From the NCBI RefSeq assembly GCF_036370855.1, contig NC_088099.1, forward strand, positions 141,119,517 through 141,183,516: a stretch of 64,000 bases of DNA, read 5' to 3'. A model generated the notes under the pieces. It made no database searches, was not told the origin of the DNA, and worked only from the letters and a program-made list of their open reading frames with translations. Positions 14,301-28,500 of the stretch are shown piece by piece; positions within the stretch are counted from its first letter, which is position 1; each line of letters starts with the position of its first letter. Both the position numbers and the translations under genes were made by a program. Origin of the DNA: Dromaius novaehollandiae. Its lineage: Eukaryota; Chordata; Aves; Casuariiformes; Dromaiidae.

Positions 14301-15822
14301 GTGAAATTGGGAGGCCACCAGGTGTCAGCAAGAGCCTGGAAATGAAAAGGACACTCGCAGCCCCCAGGACTCTCAGAGAGGCAGGAACTGCTCAAAGATG
14401 GAAAAGATGTTTAAGCGGGTGATTAACTTAAAACAACTAATGAGCCCTTTCCTCTGGCTGCCTTCAGAGAGCAGCTGGGCAGAGGGTGAACTAAGAGCCT
14501 GCTTCTGCGGCCCGATGCGCACACCGGACACTCGCTCTGCAAGGCCCTCAAAATTAACACTCAGGCTACTTCGAAAAAAACTTTTATAGAAAGAAATTTC
14601 TCATTTGGAGTATTTGACTGCTGATTACTGGAAATGACCACATTGATATGCTCTGTAATTGAGAGTAAACCACATCCAAACATTTTCTGATATTTGCAAG
14701 AAAAGCCATGCAGGCCAGGTATCATAGACGTAATGCTTTACATAAGCAAACTTTCAAGGGCAGAAACTACTAAAAAGAAGTAGCAGAAGAAGTTATCACT
14801 TTTATTCCAAACTAGAGGAAGATCCTATGGGTGTCTCAACACCACCAAGCAGTGATGCTAGCCACCAGCAACCATAACATATTAGCAGTGTGTCAGACAG
14901 GTAAAAATCCATGACAGAATGCTGCACACAAAATGCTTATTCCAAAATGAGTCTTTATCCTTAATGAGTTTTGGTTTGCTTTCCAGTTTAGGGTTTGCTT
15001 CTTTTTCAATACAGAAATACGGTAAGGGAGCAGTATAAGTACTTTAAACAAAAACATGCAATTAACTATTGACTAGAATCTCAGGCAGTCAAAACACATG
15101 CTACTTTATGCACATAAGTAGCTCTGATGTTGCATTTTGAGGAAAAGGTGAGGAAAACAAAAGAAAGGCAAAAATGTTTCAATAAGAATAATATTTCAGG
15201 TAGTGAACGCAGGAATAAAAATGTTGTTTTTCTTGAAACATTTTCATTTGACATTTTTGGAGGAAGTTTTTATGTTAGGAGAGGGTGGGGATAGTGAAAT
15301 TTTCCAGCAGTGCTTTCAGAAGACTAAGTAGGTGTAGAGTGCAAATGGTGTCATACCACTTCTGATTAGGAGCTTGAGCATCTTGGTGAGCCAGACTCTG
15401 TGTGTATCCTGTAACCAGGGCTCAGTGAAAACTGTCCCAGTACACCTTGCAGTTGCCCTGGGAAAGGAAAAGTGCTTCCTTATATCAGCTGCCTTACACC
15501 AAGCCATAAATTATTGACCATCTATGCACATATTTTTTCTTATTCTTATTCTCAGTTTTTCAGATTTCTTTTTTCATTACTAAGTAGCAAAAAATCTAAT
15601 TCCTGCACAATTTAGTAACTCCAGCAGTAAGATGCAGTTCTGAGTGCCTAATGGTTTTCATTGACAGACAGTATCCTGGTGAAAAAAAATTCTTCCTAGA
15701 ATTAACTTAAATATCAAAAAATACAAGTTAGTTCTTGTAGAAAATGAAGCAGACTGTTTTCCCTTAAAGGTCTGTCTCAGGATGTGTTAGGATCCTTTTC
15801 CTGAGACAGAAAGGGAATATGG

Positions 15823-15843
15823 ATTTATTTATTTATTTATTTT
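15823..15843. repeat. ATTT microsatellite
   Basis: Five tandem ATTT units. Confidence 0.9.
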
Positions 15844-15934
15844 GCTAAAATTGAGGGCTCTATAGATAGCAACATTACAAACTGGAAATGCAACCGGCTA
15901 CTTCTGGACAAGGTCATGCTGTCAGTATGGAAAT

Positions 15935-15991
15935 GCGCAGGCGCGCACAGGTGCGTGCGCGCACACACACACACACACACAAACACACACA
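15935..15991. repeat. GC/CA microsatellite with Z-DNA potential
   Basis: GCGC and GCGCGCAC segments followed by an uninterrupted alternating purine-pyrimidine run from 15951 to about 15980 (GTGCGTGCGCGC then CA units), then a broken CA repeat. Confidence 0.9.
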
Positions 15992-17596
15992 GACTTAAAA
16001 TACCCACTGATCTAAGGGAGAGTCGCACATTCCCAGCAAGTCTCCAGAGCAGCTCTGAAACACCGTGTGGGCTGCAACCTGCCACAGTGACAGCTTAATG
16101 TACCCAAAACTCCCTGCCATTCCTGTATCTCTCTCTATCGAGTATTTCCTGGACTCTAAGATGAAGTGGCCTGCCACCCAGCTTTTCCTCTCCTTGGACA
16201 CAGGCCCTGGCCTACAAAAAGATGTGCGTGCCTTTGTTCTGGTTGGGGTGACAGATGATAGGTGTTCTAGTGAATGGGCACCATCTACAAGGACATGACA
16301 TGGAAGTTTTTCACATGTTTTGGAAGCAAGATTGCTTCATCCTACCACTTCTAGCGAGTCTGCCTCCAGCTAGGCTGTCTCTGCAGCTGGCTCCAGCATT
16401 CTGAAATGTCCTTCCCCATCTCCTCTAGCTATTGAGCTGCTGGATACTGAAGTGAGCCTTATCTGAAAAAACGCTACCCAGGAACTTGTTCAGTCCCTTT
16501 CATGGTGTCTCTACAGAGCTCTACAAAAAGCTATCAAAGAAACAAGCTGCATCGCAAGGACCTTTCCACACTGTGCAGAAGGAAGCTGTGAGATCATCTG
16601 GGCATCAGAAGCCAGAGTAGAAGATTCAGGGTTGTCCACATAACATACTGCCCAATGTGCACTGTAGCTTATAGTTCAGCTTCAGAGGGGCTGCAGAAAA
16701 GGCGGCTGAATTTACTGCAGTGTCTACTTTGCAAGCAGAGCCTGATGCCTGCCCTCACATTTCCACACTCCCTTCTGCTGAAAAACAGAAAAGAAGGGCT
16801 AAGCTGTTATCCCCCATAAGGAATAGCTGCAGCTTCCACCTGGGAAGTTGCTAGCCCAAATACTGGCCTAGATCCCAGGAAACAAAGTTGTCCCTCTTCT
16901 TCCCTCCCCTGCCTCCAAGCGTCTATCACCAGGGTGATTCTAGCCATGGAAAATTTCAAGTTTCTCAAAGAGAGTGGCAGCTTTACACACAGAGGAAACA
17001 GCTGTATGCGTTAGCTTAATATGTGTAAAATATTTTATCCTCTCTCTCTTTGGAAATAGCTGGATCAGGTTTGTAGAAACTTTCCAAACCAGTCTCCCAA
17101 AGGAAATGTCATACTGAACAGCGGGCGTTACAATACAGGGGGTTTCCACTGAAAGTGTTGAATAATCATATGCAAAAGGTGCTACCAACACTACCTAAAA
17201 AATATGTAATTATCTTTAATCTAAGTTTATAGAAATACTTCAAAAATAATTGCTCCTTCATTTACTTGACAAGCCAAGTTCAAAATTCTGTTTCCCTGGC
17301 AACAGCTGAGGACATTAAACTGCAATATGCATAGGAAAGAAAAGGAATGGGAATGGAAAATTACTCCAGAAAGTTAGTTAAAAGGATTTGCAGAGAGAAG
17401 GAAAAGTAAGAATAGGCAAGCAGTCACACATCAATAACCTTAAAGATCAAATATTTCATCATTCTAAGTTAAATAGTAATAAAAGGCTAAAGCTGGTAAC
17501 TGCTGCCGTTGCTTTTATCATCCAGTTGATTTGTTTGCTGCAGTTAGAGATACGTGCCAGAACCAGCTTGGGCTGCTTTTGAGAGACAAGGAGACT

Positions 17597-18095
17597 GAAC
17601 GCTGTGCGCTTTCCTCCCTAAACAGCGGTAGCCAAGGCAGAATTTCACAAGGCTTCAGAAGTTGCTTCAAAGCGCCCACCAATGTTTTTTGTTAAAAGAA
17701 GTCATCTAAATCTATGCACGGGGCCGAAGTAGCCTAGGCGGCCGCTGACAGCTTGCTGCATGGGACACCCAAGCTAATAATCAGGGCGTGCGGCGCGGGT
17801 ATCATGCTCCCAGCCGGAGCCTCAGCGTGGCTTCCCACGCTCCTCCCTGGAGCTGTGCAGAGACCTGCCTGCGACAGAGGGAGGGAGGGAGCACAAATCC
17901 TGCCCTGCTCCTCAACACCAAGACGGCCCTCGGGGCCTTCGCGCAGCCAGCACAAGCCCTGGCCACCGACCAACAGCTCTCATTGCTTTTGCGGAGTACA
18001 AATATACCAACGGAGCTGCTGCCAAGCACTCCACAGCCTGATGAATAGCTCTGCAGCACGGTTTGCACAGCGTGGCACTGAGTGTGCAGCGGGGC
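17597..18095. other. CpG-rich patch in the gene desert
   Basis: About 500 bp that is visibly GC-rich and CpG-dense against an AT-rich background, including a NotI site (GCGGCCGC, 17738-17745), GTGCGGCGCGGG and CTTCGCGCAGC. It could be a CpG island, a distal promoter or a non-coding RNA start. Open frames through it on both strands are not recognisable as proteins. Confidence 0.5.
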
Positions 18096-19490
18096 CTTTT
18101 TTGGTTTTTCATTTTTAATAACTGTAGCCCAAAATTTATGAAGGTTCCCTTTTACCTGAATTCTTACTGGAGTTCTGGCGTACTTTTCTGGCTGAAGTAT
18201 TTCTGGAAAATCACAAGACAACAACTGACTAAGAGCTTTCAAAAATTATCAAGAGTGAACAACTTTAAAAGCAAATGAGCAGAAAACAACCTATTTCCTG
18301 ATCAAACGATAGCCACAAGTTCTTCCTACCAAGAATCATATTTTCCTACCAAGTAAAATGCTAGACTTTCCCCTACCATATGAGAAGTACCAAGAGGAGA
18401 ATATTACTGCAGAGCAGTGGTATAATAACTGCTAATCCCCAGGACACCACTAATAATTATCTAGAAAGACAACGCTGTGAGAATGTGACTTGTTTGAGAA
18501 TCAGACACCAGCTGTAGCAATGAGATTATTTGTGTCTATTTGCCTCAGCGCGCAGATCTGCTAGCTGAATAAAACACAAGCAAGAATCTAAAATTGTGAC
18601 AAAGAAAGTATCAGTTATTTATCAAGACATTTATTGTGCTTGTGGTGTGTTTGTCTCCTGATCGATTTAGGATCTCCTCTCTGTCTTTTATAAATTAAAC
18701 TCTTCCTTAATATCATTTCATATTAAGAGTGATCTTAAACTGATCTGGCATATTTCCTGCCCGTTCCTCAAGGAACTGTAAACATACTTAAGGTGTACTG
18801 GCCTACTCTCAATGTCAATCCAACTGAGTCCTGGGAGTCTCAAAGTGTCTGTAGGGCATTCTCCTGCTAGCCTGGCTGTAGGCTTGACGACACCAATTGT
18901 CAGATTTCAGGTGAAATATGTCCCTCTGCAACTGTCAGCCACAGCTGGTTGGCAGAATGAAATCTGCCACAGCGAGAAACAAGTGGCTTTAGGTATTTTT
19001 GCATTAGCAGGCCAGTGCTATTAATCATGCTAGAAGGGCTACCACTAATACCTCCTGCATATCATGTTCAACTGTGACAATTTATCAACTTCTTTTTGAT
19101 TACATTTTGTAGGAACCAGTACGAAGAGGTGAGTGCTACGGAAGGTGCCAGACTCTCCTTGATCATAGTTCAAAGCTTCTTCCAAGACAGGTTCCTGTTT
19201 CTACGCATGCCCTTCCTCTGTGAAATTAGAGGAAGGATATCACATCTGACCCCTGAAAAGAAAGATCACAGCCCTAGTTAAGAAAATAATAAAGCTAATA
19301 GCAGTGGGTCTTTAAAAGGAGTAAAAACAGCAGTCTTGTGGACCACTCTGCAGCTGGGAAGCCAGTTAGCTGATAGCAGCTGAGGATTTGACCTTGCTGT
19401 TAATGTGAAACTGCCTGGGTCCTCAATTCTGTAACCTTAATATGATTTCAGGACGTTAGGAATAGAAAGGATAGGCTGCAGCTGGTGCTA

Positions 19491-19682
19491 TCAATGCTGA
19501 GTTATGTGCCGTTGCCAGACACTCAACAGCAGCATGGTGCAGACCACCAGCTCCAGCATGCAGACAGCGGAGCAGGGCAGCAGCAAGTGCCAGTAAGGCA
19601 GCATGGCTGCGCTCACATCTGCCCAGGGGCCCAGTTTACAGTCATTGCTACATGGGCTGGAGCCATCCTCTGCCTCCAGCAC
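19491..19682 (-). other. GC-rich open stretch with membrane-segment-like translation
   Basis: The minus-strand open frame contains SPCSNDCKLGPW followed by two adjoining hydrophobic blocks, MLPYWHLLLPCSAVCMLELV and VCTMLLLSVWQ, then a stop. The composition is GC-rich relative to the surroundings. No family is recognised and no convincing splice pair was found, so it may be chance. Confidence 0.12.
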
Positions 19683-22600
19683 AACCAGTGATTCCTTTTC
19701 TAGGAAGGAGATGGAGTACCTTTCTGCTCTGATTTTTAATAGTCCTGGGTGATTGCTAAGTAGCCAAGTTCTGCCCTTAGTTTCAAATCAATACTGACCG
19801 AGACAGTTCCACCAAACTGATCACGTTTCCTTGACTTGCACTTTTTAAACCTTAAAGGCTCTGAATTCCTTAGAGAAGACAGTTTAGATAAGCAGGTATT
19901 ATATTCGGAACAGCAATACATGAAGTCATTTGCAGAGGAAGGTGACAAGATTTATCCTTTGATCTTGTGGAAATCTATTTCACAGGCAAAGGATGGCCCT
20001 TGGAAAGTTCTCTCCCTCCCCTACGTCATTATTACAATAGAAGGTCTCATTATACCAGGGAATGATTTGTCAGTGGTGGTCTTCCATCCAGAGCTCTATG
20101 CAATCATGTAAAGAATGTTCTCCTGCTTAAAAGCTAACAACCAAGATTTCCGATCTGACTTCATTTCTATGGAAACCACTGTAGAGAAACAGGAGAAATT
20201 TGATATGCTTGTAAAAAATTCGGTGTTGGTAAGCTGTATAGCAATGCTTTCTATTGGCTAGAGCTTCTTAAGTGTGCTTGGCTGCATGTGTCTGTTGCTG
20301 TAATCTGGACCCTACAATAAGCATGTAGGAAGGAGGCTTAGCTGAAAATAATTTGTTATCCATCAGGTTGGAAGACAAGTGGTAGAAAACTTACCTTACA
20401 AATGCTGACAGTGGTCATTTGAATTAGGTCCCTGAACTTTGTATTGTATAAGGAGCCTTCACTTTTTGGGAGAACAGTCATGGGAGGAGAAAGACAATGA
20501 TAATATGATGGACACTTCGGCAGCAGATCCAGCCACAGCCTCCATCCATTCACCTTGCAGCTTCATAGGGATTTTCGTAGGCTTTGGCAGGAAAAAGGAA
20601 CTTAGAAATGATGGCAGTAGGCAGACAAGGTCAAGCAGCAGACATTCTGTTCTTAACCTTTTGGGGAAACCCCAAGAAGAATCCATCAGAGTTTAGTACA
20701 TTCCTTTAGGTCTTACTGTTTTTCTGTGGTCTGCAGAGAGGTCTAAGAATTGAGAATCAGTTCCTGCCAAGCATCTCTTACCAACAGGAGACCATCCATC
20801 ACTGACGCCAAAATTATTTCCATTCCTTGTCATGACCTGAATCCTTATTGTGTCTGATCCAAAGTGTTAGCTGCAATTAGAGAAACTTGTAAGGATCCTA
20901 GTTTTTTCTTTGTGATTGCTAGGGAATGGAAGATTTGATACTACATAGCAGTACTAGAAACAGTGCACCTAGGTGGCATTTCTTCAATGTTGATCCCACT
21001 CTGACATATTAGCAGTAGGAACAGTAAAGTTTTTCCCAAATTATGTGGTGTTTATTTTAATCAAATGTGGCACCAGTTCTTCATGAGTCTTATGCTATTT
21101 AAAAGATTAGGGAACAGTGTCACAAGCTTTGAATCAAGATGCATTTAAGATAGACTTTGATCACATCAGATGCAGTGTTTCTTTTTTTAAACTGCTTTGT
21201 GCATTTGGAAGACTTAAGGTCAGTTTCCTTCTGGAGTAAAATGCAATTAAGAAACATGCTGGTGCTTAACCTTTCCAATCTAGTTTGAATTGACTGGAAT
21301 TTTAAAGCTCAAGAAACTATTTAAATAAAATAAAAATATCCCCCTCATCTCTCATACCCATTCTTTCTGTAAACCTTTTAGACTCCCAGCTTTGCAGTCT
21401 AGAGCAAAAAGTAGTCTCTAGCAAAGGAATGCTACAGAACAATTCAGAGAACCTTGTATCAAAAGGAAACGTCAATAAACAACAAAGAGGAACCCAGTGA
21501 GGTACAATAAAACAATTAAAATTCAACATAAAGCATGACCATAGCATTTTGTAAAATCTAAACAAACCATTACAACCTTAATACACACTGCATTATTAGT
21601 TTAAGTTGCAGTAAGATGTATTCAGTTATGCTAAAAAAACCCACCCCATCCAGCCAGTAAGACAAGAGAAGACAACACAGAAATCTTAGTCAGCTGAATT
21701 ACTGAGCTGAATATTTTCAGTTTCACAGACCTTTGAGTTTACAAAGCTTTATTAGCCCAAGTAAAGATGAAAAAGACTAAGGCCAAAGAGGCATGTAGAA
21801 AGAAATCCCATTATACATCCTTAATAGGTTGCTTCCAGAATTTCTGGAAGACTACAGAGCTTCTGAGATCCTAAGAAACCTAGCAACTGCTGCCTGAAGA
21901 TAATGCAGTTCTCATCAGTTATTCTGTCAAGATGAAATTCTGGTCAGTGTGACAATGGTAGTCAAGGGGACGGCAGTGAGTCTGACAAGCACTGTATTAA
22001 CTTAGTTCAGCAGCTGGCAGCGTCCACAAAGTACACCCATGTGAACATAAGGGGATTGGGAGATACATGGCAGAGACGAGAAGCAAAATAGTGACTTTGT
22101 TTTACATGTGCCAGAAAACAATCATCTGCTTTCCTTCCAAAATGAAAAACTGATGGAGAAAGGGGAATGATTCAATAAAGTCTTAAAAAATGTGTCACTT
22201 GAGCCAAGGAAAGTGTTTTGATTTTGTTTCACTGAAGAAGTTACATTTACTGTGTGGGTTTATATTGAACATCACATACTGTAAATTTGAAAAATGAAAC
22301 AGAAATACTTCATTCTCAGGCTCTTGAAATGTTTTGAATTTTGCAAAACCATTTTCAATTTTGCTTCAGAAAAACCTTGGGCTTCAGGCAGGTGAAGTGG
22401 AGAGATACACTGATCTACCAGGAAATGATGCAGTTTTGAAAATTCATGATGTTCTGTCAGAATTTTGTTGAAATTGAACTGTTTTCAAGAAGCATTTGAC
22501 TTTGATGTGTCTTTACAACACCAAAGGAAAAAACGCTGTATGGAAAGTTTTCTAGCAATCTCCAGAATATATCTTGTTGCATGCAAAAAGCTATGTTCAT

Positions 22601-25520
22601 TGAAGTTGCATAGTCAAGCATGGTATTAGGACAGCCAGAAGTAAAAAAGACAACGCTTCTGCAACTCTGCTTCCCTCTGCCCCAGGCATTTGTCTCTGTG
22701 ATGCAATTCAAACACTTTGTCCAGTTTTACTTTGCACAGAAACCTCTCCTCCTTCAGGCCTCAGGACAGAAAATATTTTATAATGAGCAGTTATATTTTG
22801 TTTTTATTATCTGAGGTTTGAACCATACTTTGGGCTGGAAATATCACTAAGAAGAAAGTGTTCATGGCAGCTATCTACTGATACTAGTCAGTTTTTATAA
22901 AATCTTCAGCAGAAGTAGACATATCATTTCCATTTTACAGAAAAGTTATTGATTGTAAGAGCTCTTTCTAACATGCAATGTAAAATACAGCATTTTATAT
23001 GGTTCAAACAGAAGCTGGTTAACAACTGAGTGGGTAGTTTAATAAGGGTCTCCCAAACATGGTTTGCTACAGCTTTGGTAATCCTTTTCAATAGACTATA
23101 AATCTTTGATTTAAAAAGGAAAAGTTCCACTAGTGAATATTTCTCCTAATAAACATGTTTACAACAAGTGTGGAGGGAGGTAGTATAAGCGGTTTCGCAT
23201 GTAGGGGAATGTATGTATGTCTTCTAATGGTGTCATGCAGCAAGATGACGGCTAACTGAGGATGGTTTCAGGTTTCTGAACAGATCAGTGCCAGGACGGT
23301 ATTGCTGTTAACTGAACATGACATGTCAGGAGCAGAGCTTGGTCTTTCACGTTATAGTAAACCTAGACCAGACCCCGTCAGTATGACCTCATTAACCTCA
23401 TGACTCTTGATCTCTCAATTATGTCCAACTCTCCACTCACAAAAGTATTTGGAACAAGCCTGACTCCAACAGTAATTTATTTATTCCCATAAAAGACCTA
23501 TTTATGCTGGCTTGGAGGTCAGCATCTTTTTTTAAAGACAACCACCCTTAGTAGGGAATTATCTATTCTATTCCGATGCTGTAATGGGCTAAGAACATAT
23601 ACGTGGGACAGTTAGTGTGCTGTATAAACAAATTTAACCTGTGAATCCATATGTGAACCAGAATTTTGGCAAGAAAAATGAAAACCATGAGAAGTGTTGA
23701 ACATTGCACTTGGGACTTAATGCAAACATGCAATTATATAAGTTAGTCCTGACTAGACTAGGAAAATGCCTTTTGTTCAGAAGGCAGGTGAAGTTTTGAG
23801 AAGAGCTAGCTGTGCAGGGAATGTGTGAGCACAAGGATGAATGAGCAATACAGTATCAGCGTAGAAAGAGAGGAAGGTCACAGTTTCAAACCCACACAAG
23901 GGTTACCCACACTGGTCTTTAATGAGAGAACATTTCTGACTTTGATTTTGTCCAGTTAGAGGGCTCTGTGTGAGTCAACGTCTTGCTTATGTCATTATCC
24001 CTTCTGCAACCTGCGTTGTCATAGTTAAAATAAGAACAGATACAAGGACCTTCCCTGCTTGTTGTCAGAGTCACAGAGGATGTAACTTCCTAAAGAAGAG
24101 ATGCATTCAGCAGAGAAGTATGGCTAGTGCTTCAAAGCTTCACATGCTTCTTTCAAATTCTGTCCAGATGATGGCACTGAATTTTCATTACAGAAGTATT
24201 TGAGTAACCTCAGATGAAGAGCTCCATTTTGATGAAAGATTAGTCTTCCTAGAATTAGGCATGTATTCCCAATTCTAGACTATAACTGTACTATGGCAAA
24301 CACTCAGGATAGTGTGTAGATTACTCATGGCAGTAAAGATACACAATTTTCTGTAAGAATAGTGTGGGTAGGAGCTAATTCACATAACTTCTGAAGGTAA
24401 CTCCAAAAGTAACTCTTGAAACATTGATGCTCTTCTGATTTTCAGTGACACCAAGGTATTTCTGAAATGCTGCCCACTGTTATTCTTAAACATTTTTAAA
24501 TTAGCAGGTTACAAGTGAACTGGAAGGGCACTTCCCTAACACTGAAATAGTAAGACGCACCATGTTCTCAAAAGGGAAAATCCACCCAGCACTCAAGAAA
24601 ATGGTGATCATATGACCAAATTTGAGTGCTCAGGCAATGCCTGTTCTCCCTTCTGTTAGCATGCAATGATACGTGTATTCATCAGTGCCATCATTAACTC
24701 TGCACCTCTAACCTGTGCTGCCACTTCATTTTTTGTGTGCATTTGTCCATATCCTCTAGTCCTGATAACAGAGGCTTGTTTAAATCATTATCACTCTTTT
24801 GCTTAATTAAAATAAGATTTATCTTCTTCTGGTGGGATACCACCATTCATCATATCTGATAGTGATTACCCATCTTGCCAGTATGCTCACTGGTATCAAT
24901 GGGAGTCCCTGTATAACAAGCCCTAATCAGCAGCAATAAAGGTGATAGAAACTGATCGTTTCATATAAACCTCCCTATATTCCAATTGTTTTCTGTATTA
25001 AAACATTAAATACACATAAAATAAGACATCTAAGACTATCTTTATAGGAAAGAAACATGAAAACCAAAGAATCTTAAATAAGACAACTACAACATTTTAA
25101 TCTGTACCTAATATGACTTTTCCTAGAAGTACTGTTTCATAACTGGACTTTGGTCTCTGATCTATTTTTAATAAATATCAAGAAACAATCTCAAACTAGA
25201 GGCAACAGCTCAAACACAGGAGGTGCAATGGCTCAGAATAATTATTTATTAAAGATTATATAAAATCCTTCTTGGAAACCTTTGGTAAATACCAACTTTG
25301 CTTATGACATCCGAGCATACTAAAGAAATCACTAAACTTCCAGAATCGCTAAGAATTACTTTTGAAATAACTGTTGAATTTATGCAAGGAAAATAGAGTA
25401 TTATTGCAAAAATAGTGGAAAGAAGAGTGATCCCAGCATTTGTGCTCCTCAACACAAGTTTAATTTTTCCATAGTAAATAATGAAATAAAGTTCTTACAT
25501 AATATGTTAAATATACCAAG

Positions 25521-25545
25521 TGTACTACTTTAGCTTAGTAGTACA
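25521..25545. repeat. Perfect short inverted repeat (9-bp arms)
   Basis: TGTACTACT and AGTAGTACA separated by 7 bases (TTAGCTT); these would pair as a hairpin. No gene is nearby. Confidence 0.7.
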
Positions 25546-28500
25546 AGCTAAGATGTTGCAGTATTCCCTTGAATAGCTTTGACCAGCTCTTTCCATCACA
25601 AATTGAGAGAAGCAGTTCTCAGTCGTCTTTGTGGTATCATAGGTAAGAACTGCAATTATGCCCAATAGATATCCTTGGAGGTCTAGAAGAGTCACTTACC
25701 AGTCAGTGTATCCCTTACAGCAAACAGGTCACATCAAATGCCTTCTGCAGGCTACTAGTCCAGTCTGGTACTGATTTTGTTACTGTGACTCAGGTTGCTT
25801 TTGGTTGTGCCCATTCAAGGTAATGGAAAACACAGCAAGTTCCTGCAGACAAAATTCTAGTTTGGGGACCTCACATTGAACAGTGATTGGATAAAATGCA
25901 AAAGTGCTACCGGACATACAGCAAAACCCAAGAACTTTCTCTCCCAAAGTAAGTGTTTTCCTACAATACATCTTTATGGGGTTCTTATTTATTCTCTGCC
26001 TGGCATCTTGAATGCCAGTTTTGCAGGGTTACGGCTTTGCCAGGAGGTGAGAGATGGGAGAGTCTTTCTCTCTTCTCCAAACTTTTTGGTGGCTGAGCAA
26101 GAGTGTGCTCTTTTTCCTGGGAAGAAAGACCTGAGCCCAAACCACTTCAGCTTGACAGGTCCTCTAAAATGCTGAAGAACCTAACTGGGAACCTCATTTG
26201 GCACTACTAAATTGGAGAGGAGCACCCATGTTAGTGGCCTGCTGGAATGATGTGTCTTAATGAACACAGCCCACGCCGTTTGCTGTAAATACACGTGCGC
26301 TTGTATTTTAAGCGCTGTGGGGTGCATGTGTATGTGTAATCACACAAGAAAAAGCGACAGGGCAAAACGGAAATGCGCGAGCAATGATCTCTTGGAACTG
26401 CTTCTTCTTCCTCTAAGGTGATCACCAATCAAGGCAGACTTCCTAGAAGAGGAGACAACTTTAGCTTCTTCTACAAAACAGAGAGGAAGAAGAGATGGCT
26501 TCAGAGCTTCCAGGAGCGGAAGAGGCAGTGAGAAAAAGCCCATTTTATCAGACAGTCTCTGCGGAAAGGACTTAGTAGAACAGGGCACAAAGAAAAGCAC
26601 CACAAGAACTTTAAAGCTCACAGAAGCTTTAGAACATAAGAGAAGATCTAAGAGACTGAGAACTGTTTTCCTTTTTTCTTTTACAAGGGAATAATGCAAA
26701 ATAAACTATAATGTTTTTGAAAGATTGTACTAAAATACAGCACTCCTGGGACAGAACTTTGCATAAGAGAGCCAGTATTTTCAATTTTAATAGATTCAGT
26801 CATAGAAATCTAATCTTCCCTTAGAAGTTCCTTTGTATTGTTAACCTACCTCCCTTACTATTAAATATTATTCATAGTAACAAGCTCAGAATCAAGATTT
26901 CTCATTAATAACCAAAGTCTGCCTACTTTTTACTTCCTCAGTTTACCAGTTGATGTGAATGCCTGCCCTGGTTGGTTACCTAACTCTTCCCATGACGCTG
27001 TTGAAAGACCTTGGGAGCCTGGCTTGGTGAAAGCCAGTCCGGGTGCCGAGCACATGAAGGTGGCAGAGAGCTGTGCTCAGCCTCGTGGGTCTCCAGACGG
27101 GTCTGGATGCTGACTGCAGAACATGGCATGGACAGTACATTCCTCCCACTCACAGGCAAAGCATAATGGGAGGAGCTGCACAATACACCAAAAAACTATA
27201 CACTTCATGAGAGAGCAAAGCGGGGTGGAACTAATAATAGAGGTGGAGGGGAGAGGAGCTGCACTGAGCATTCCTCACAAGACCTCTCCTACATCTCTTC
27301 ATTGTAAATAGCATATGAATGCTTTCAGCTTAAATCCATGAGAAAATGCCTTTTGAAGACTCGTAACAAGAGCCTGCAGAACAATGACAATGAGAATTTT
27401 TTTCCCTACGTCCAACTGTTTTTATTGTACATTTAACACACCCACAGTGGATGTATTTCCTAGGGATTTTCCTGAAGCTAGCTGCCAAACCTATGGAATA
27501 TGGTAGTCCTAGGGCTCAAATGAACCTTGCCTTTTTTATTATTCTACTCACAAAATAGGATAGCCCTTAAAAGGGAGCTTGAGAGTGGATATCCCAGGTC
27601 AATCCATTTCCTGATGCCAGTCTTTGACTGTGAATTCCAATCATTGAAATGCTTCTTATGCGATTCCCAGTGGTTTTTCATAATGTATGAGAAGTCTTTT
27701 ATCTTTATTACCTCTCTCCTACCATTCGAAGTCTCCCAGTTGGTTTCTCTTTCTTTCATGAGTAAAGCTGGATCTTTATAAATCACTATGTGAAGAGAAC
27801 TACCAAGAGAGAAATAAAGGCCAATATTGATATAGTGCAGCAATTTCAGCAAAAATATTTATTGGCAATCATCTGGCTAAGAAAAGAGCAAAAATAGATT
27901 ACCTACTTACATTTGACTTAAGTTTCTGTTATTGTTATTATATTGGAAAACCTGTTAAGCCCTAAGGGACAGATCCATTGCTCTCTGCCACAAATCTTAT
28001 TCTCCACAGAGAGAAAAGAGAATGTAGTAGCCCCATAATTACCATATCCAGTCAACTGATGCGAGTAGCATAACACTCTTCAAATATAATCACATGCTTC
28101 TCCTTTCTCTTTATTTTTTCCATTATGCCAAACTCATTGCAGGTTTGAACTTTTTTTGAACACTGAAAAAAGCTAGAAAAGCTGAGGCATTATTCTGAGG
28201 ATGTTAAAGAATACTGAACCTTTAACTGTTCAGTCAAATAATGCTCCACATTGATCTTCTAATCATCTCCCGAGGTATACAGCACTGAACTGAGCCAGCA
28301 CTGACAGGTGATGTAGGGAATGAGTAAGAAAGATCCAGGCCTGTAACAACTCAGTGGGAGACAGAAACAGTTTACATGTCTGAGAGGCAAAGCGCCTCAA
28401 GCCAAACACCTAGACACTTTCAAGATTAGAGGCCACTCTTGAAAATTTACCACCTCCTCAAAATTTCTGTGCTAAACTGGCTAATGCCACCTGTGATGGA

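Larger units (their letters stand above)
11341..17596. other. Non-coding intergenic sequence
   Basis: Contains the ATTT and GC/CA microsatellites near 15.8-16.0 kb. The longest open frame (13,160-13,531) starts with GTG and has no recognisable protein features. Confidence 0.75.

Noticed and set aside
17802-18242. 146-residue open frame on the minus strand in the CpG-rich patch
   Set aside because: GC-rich sequence lengthens chance open frames on both strands; the translation is not recognisable and overlapping frames are equally open.
26340-26699. 119-residue open frame on the minus strand
   Set aside because: It begins with TTG, has no recognisable protein features and is antisense to unremarkable sequence.
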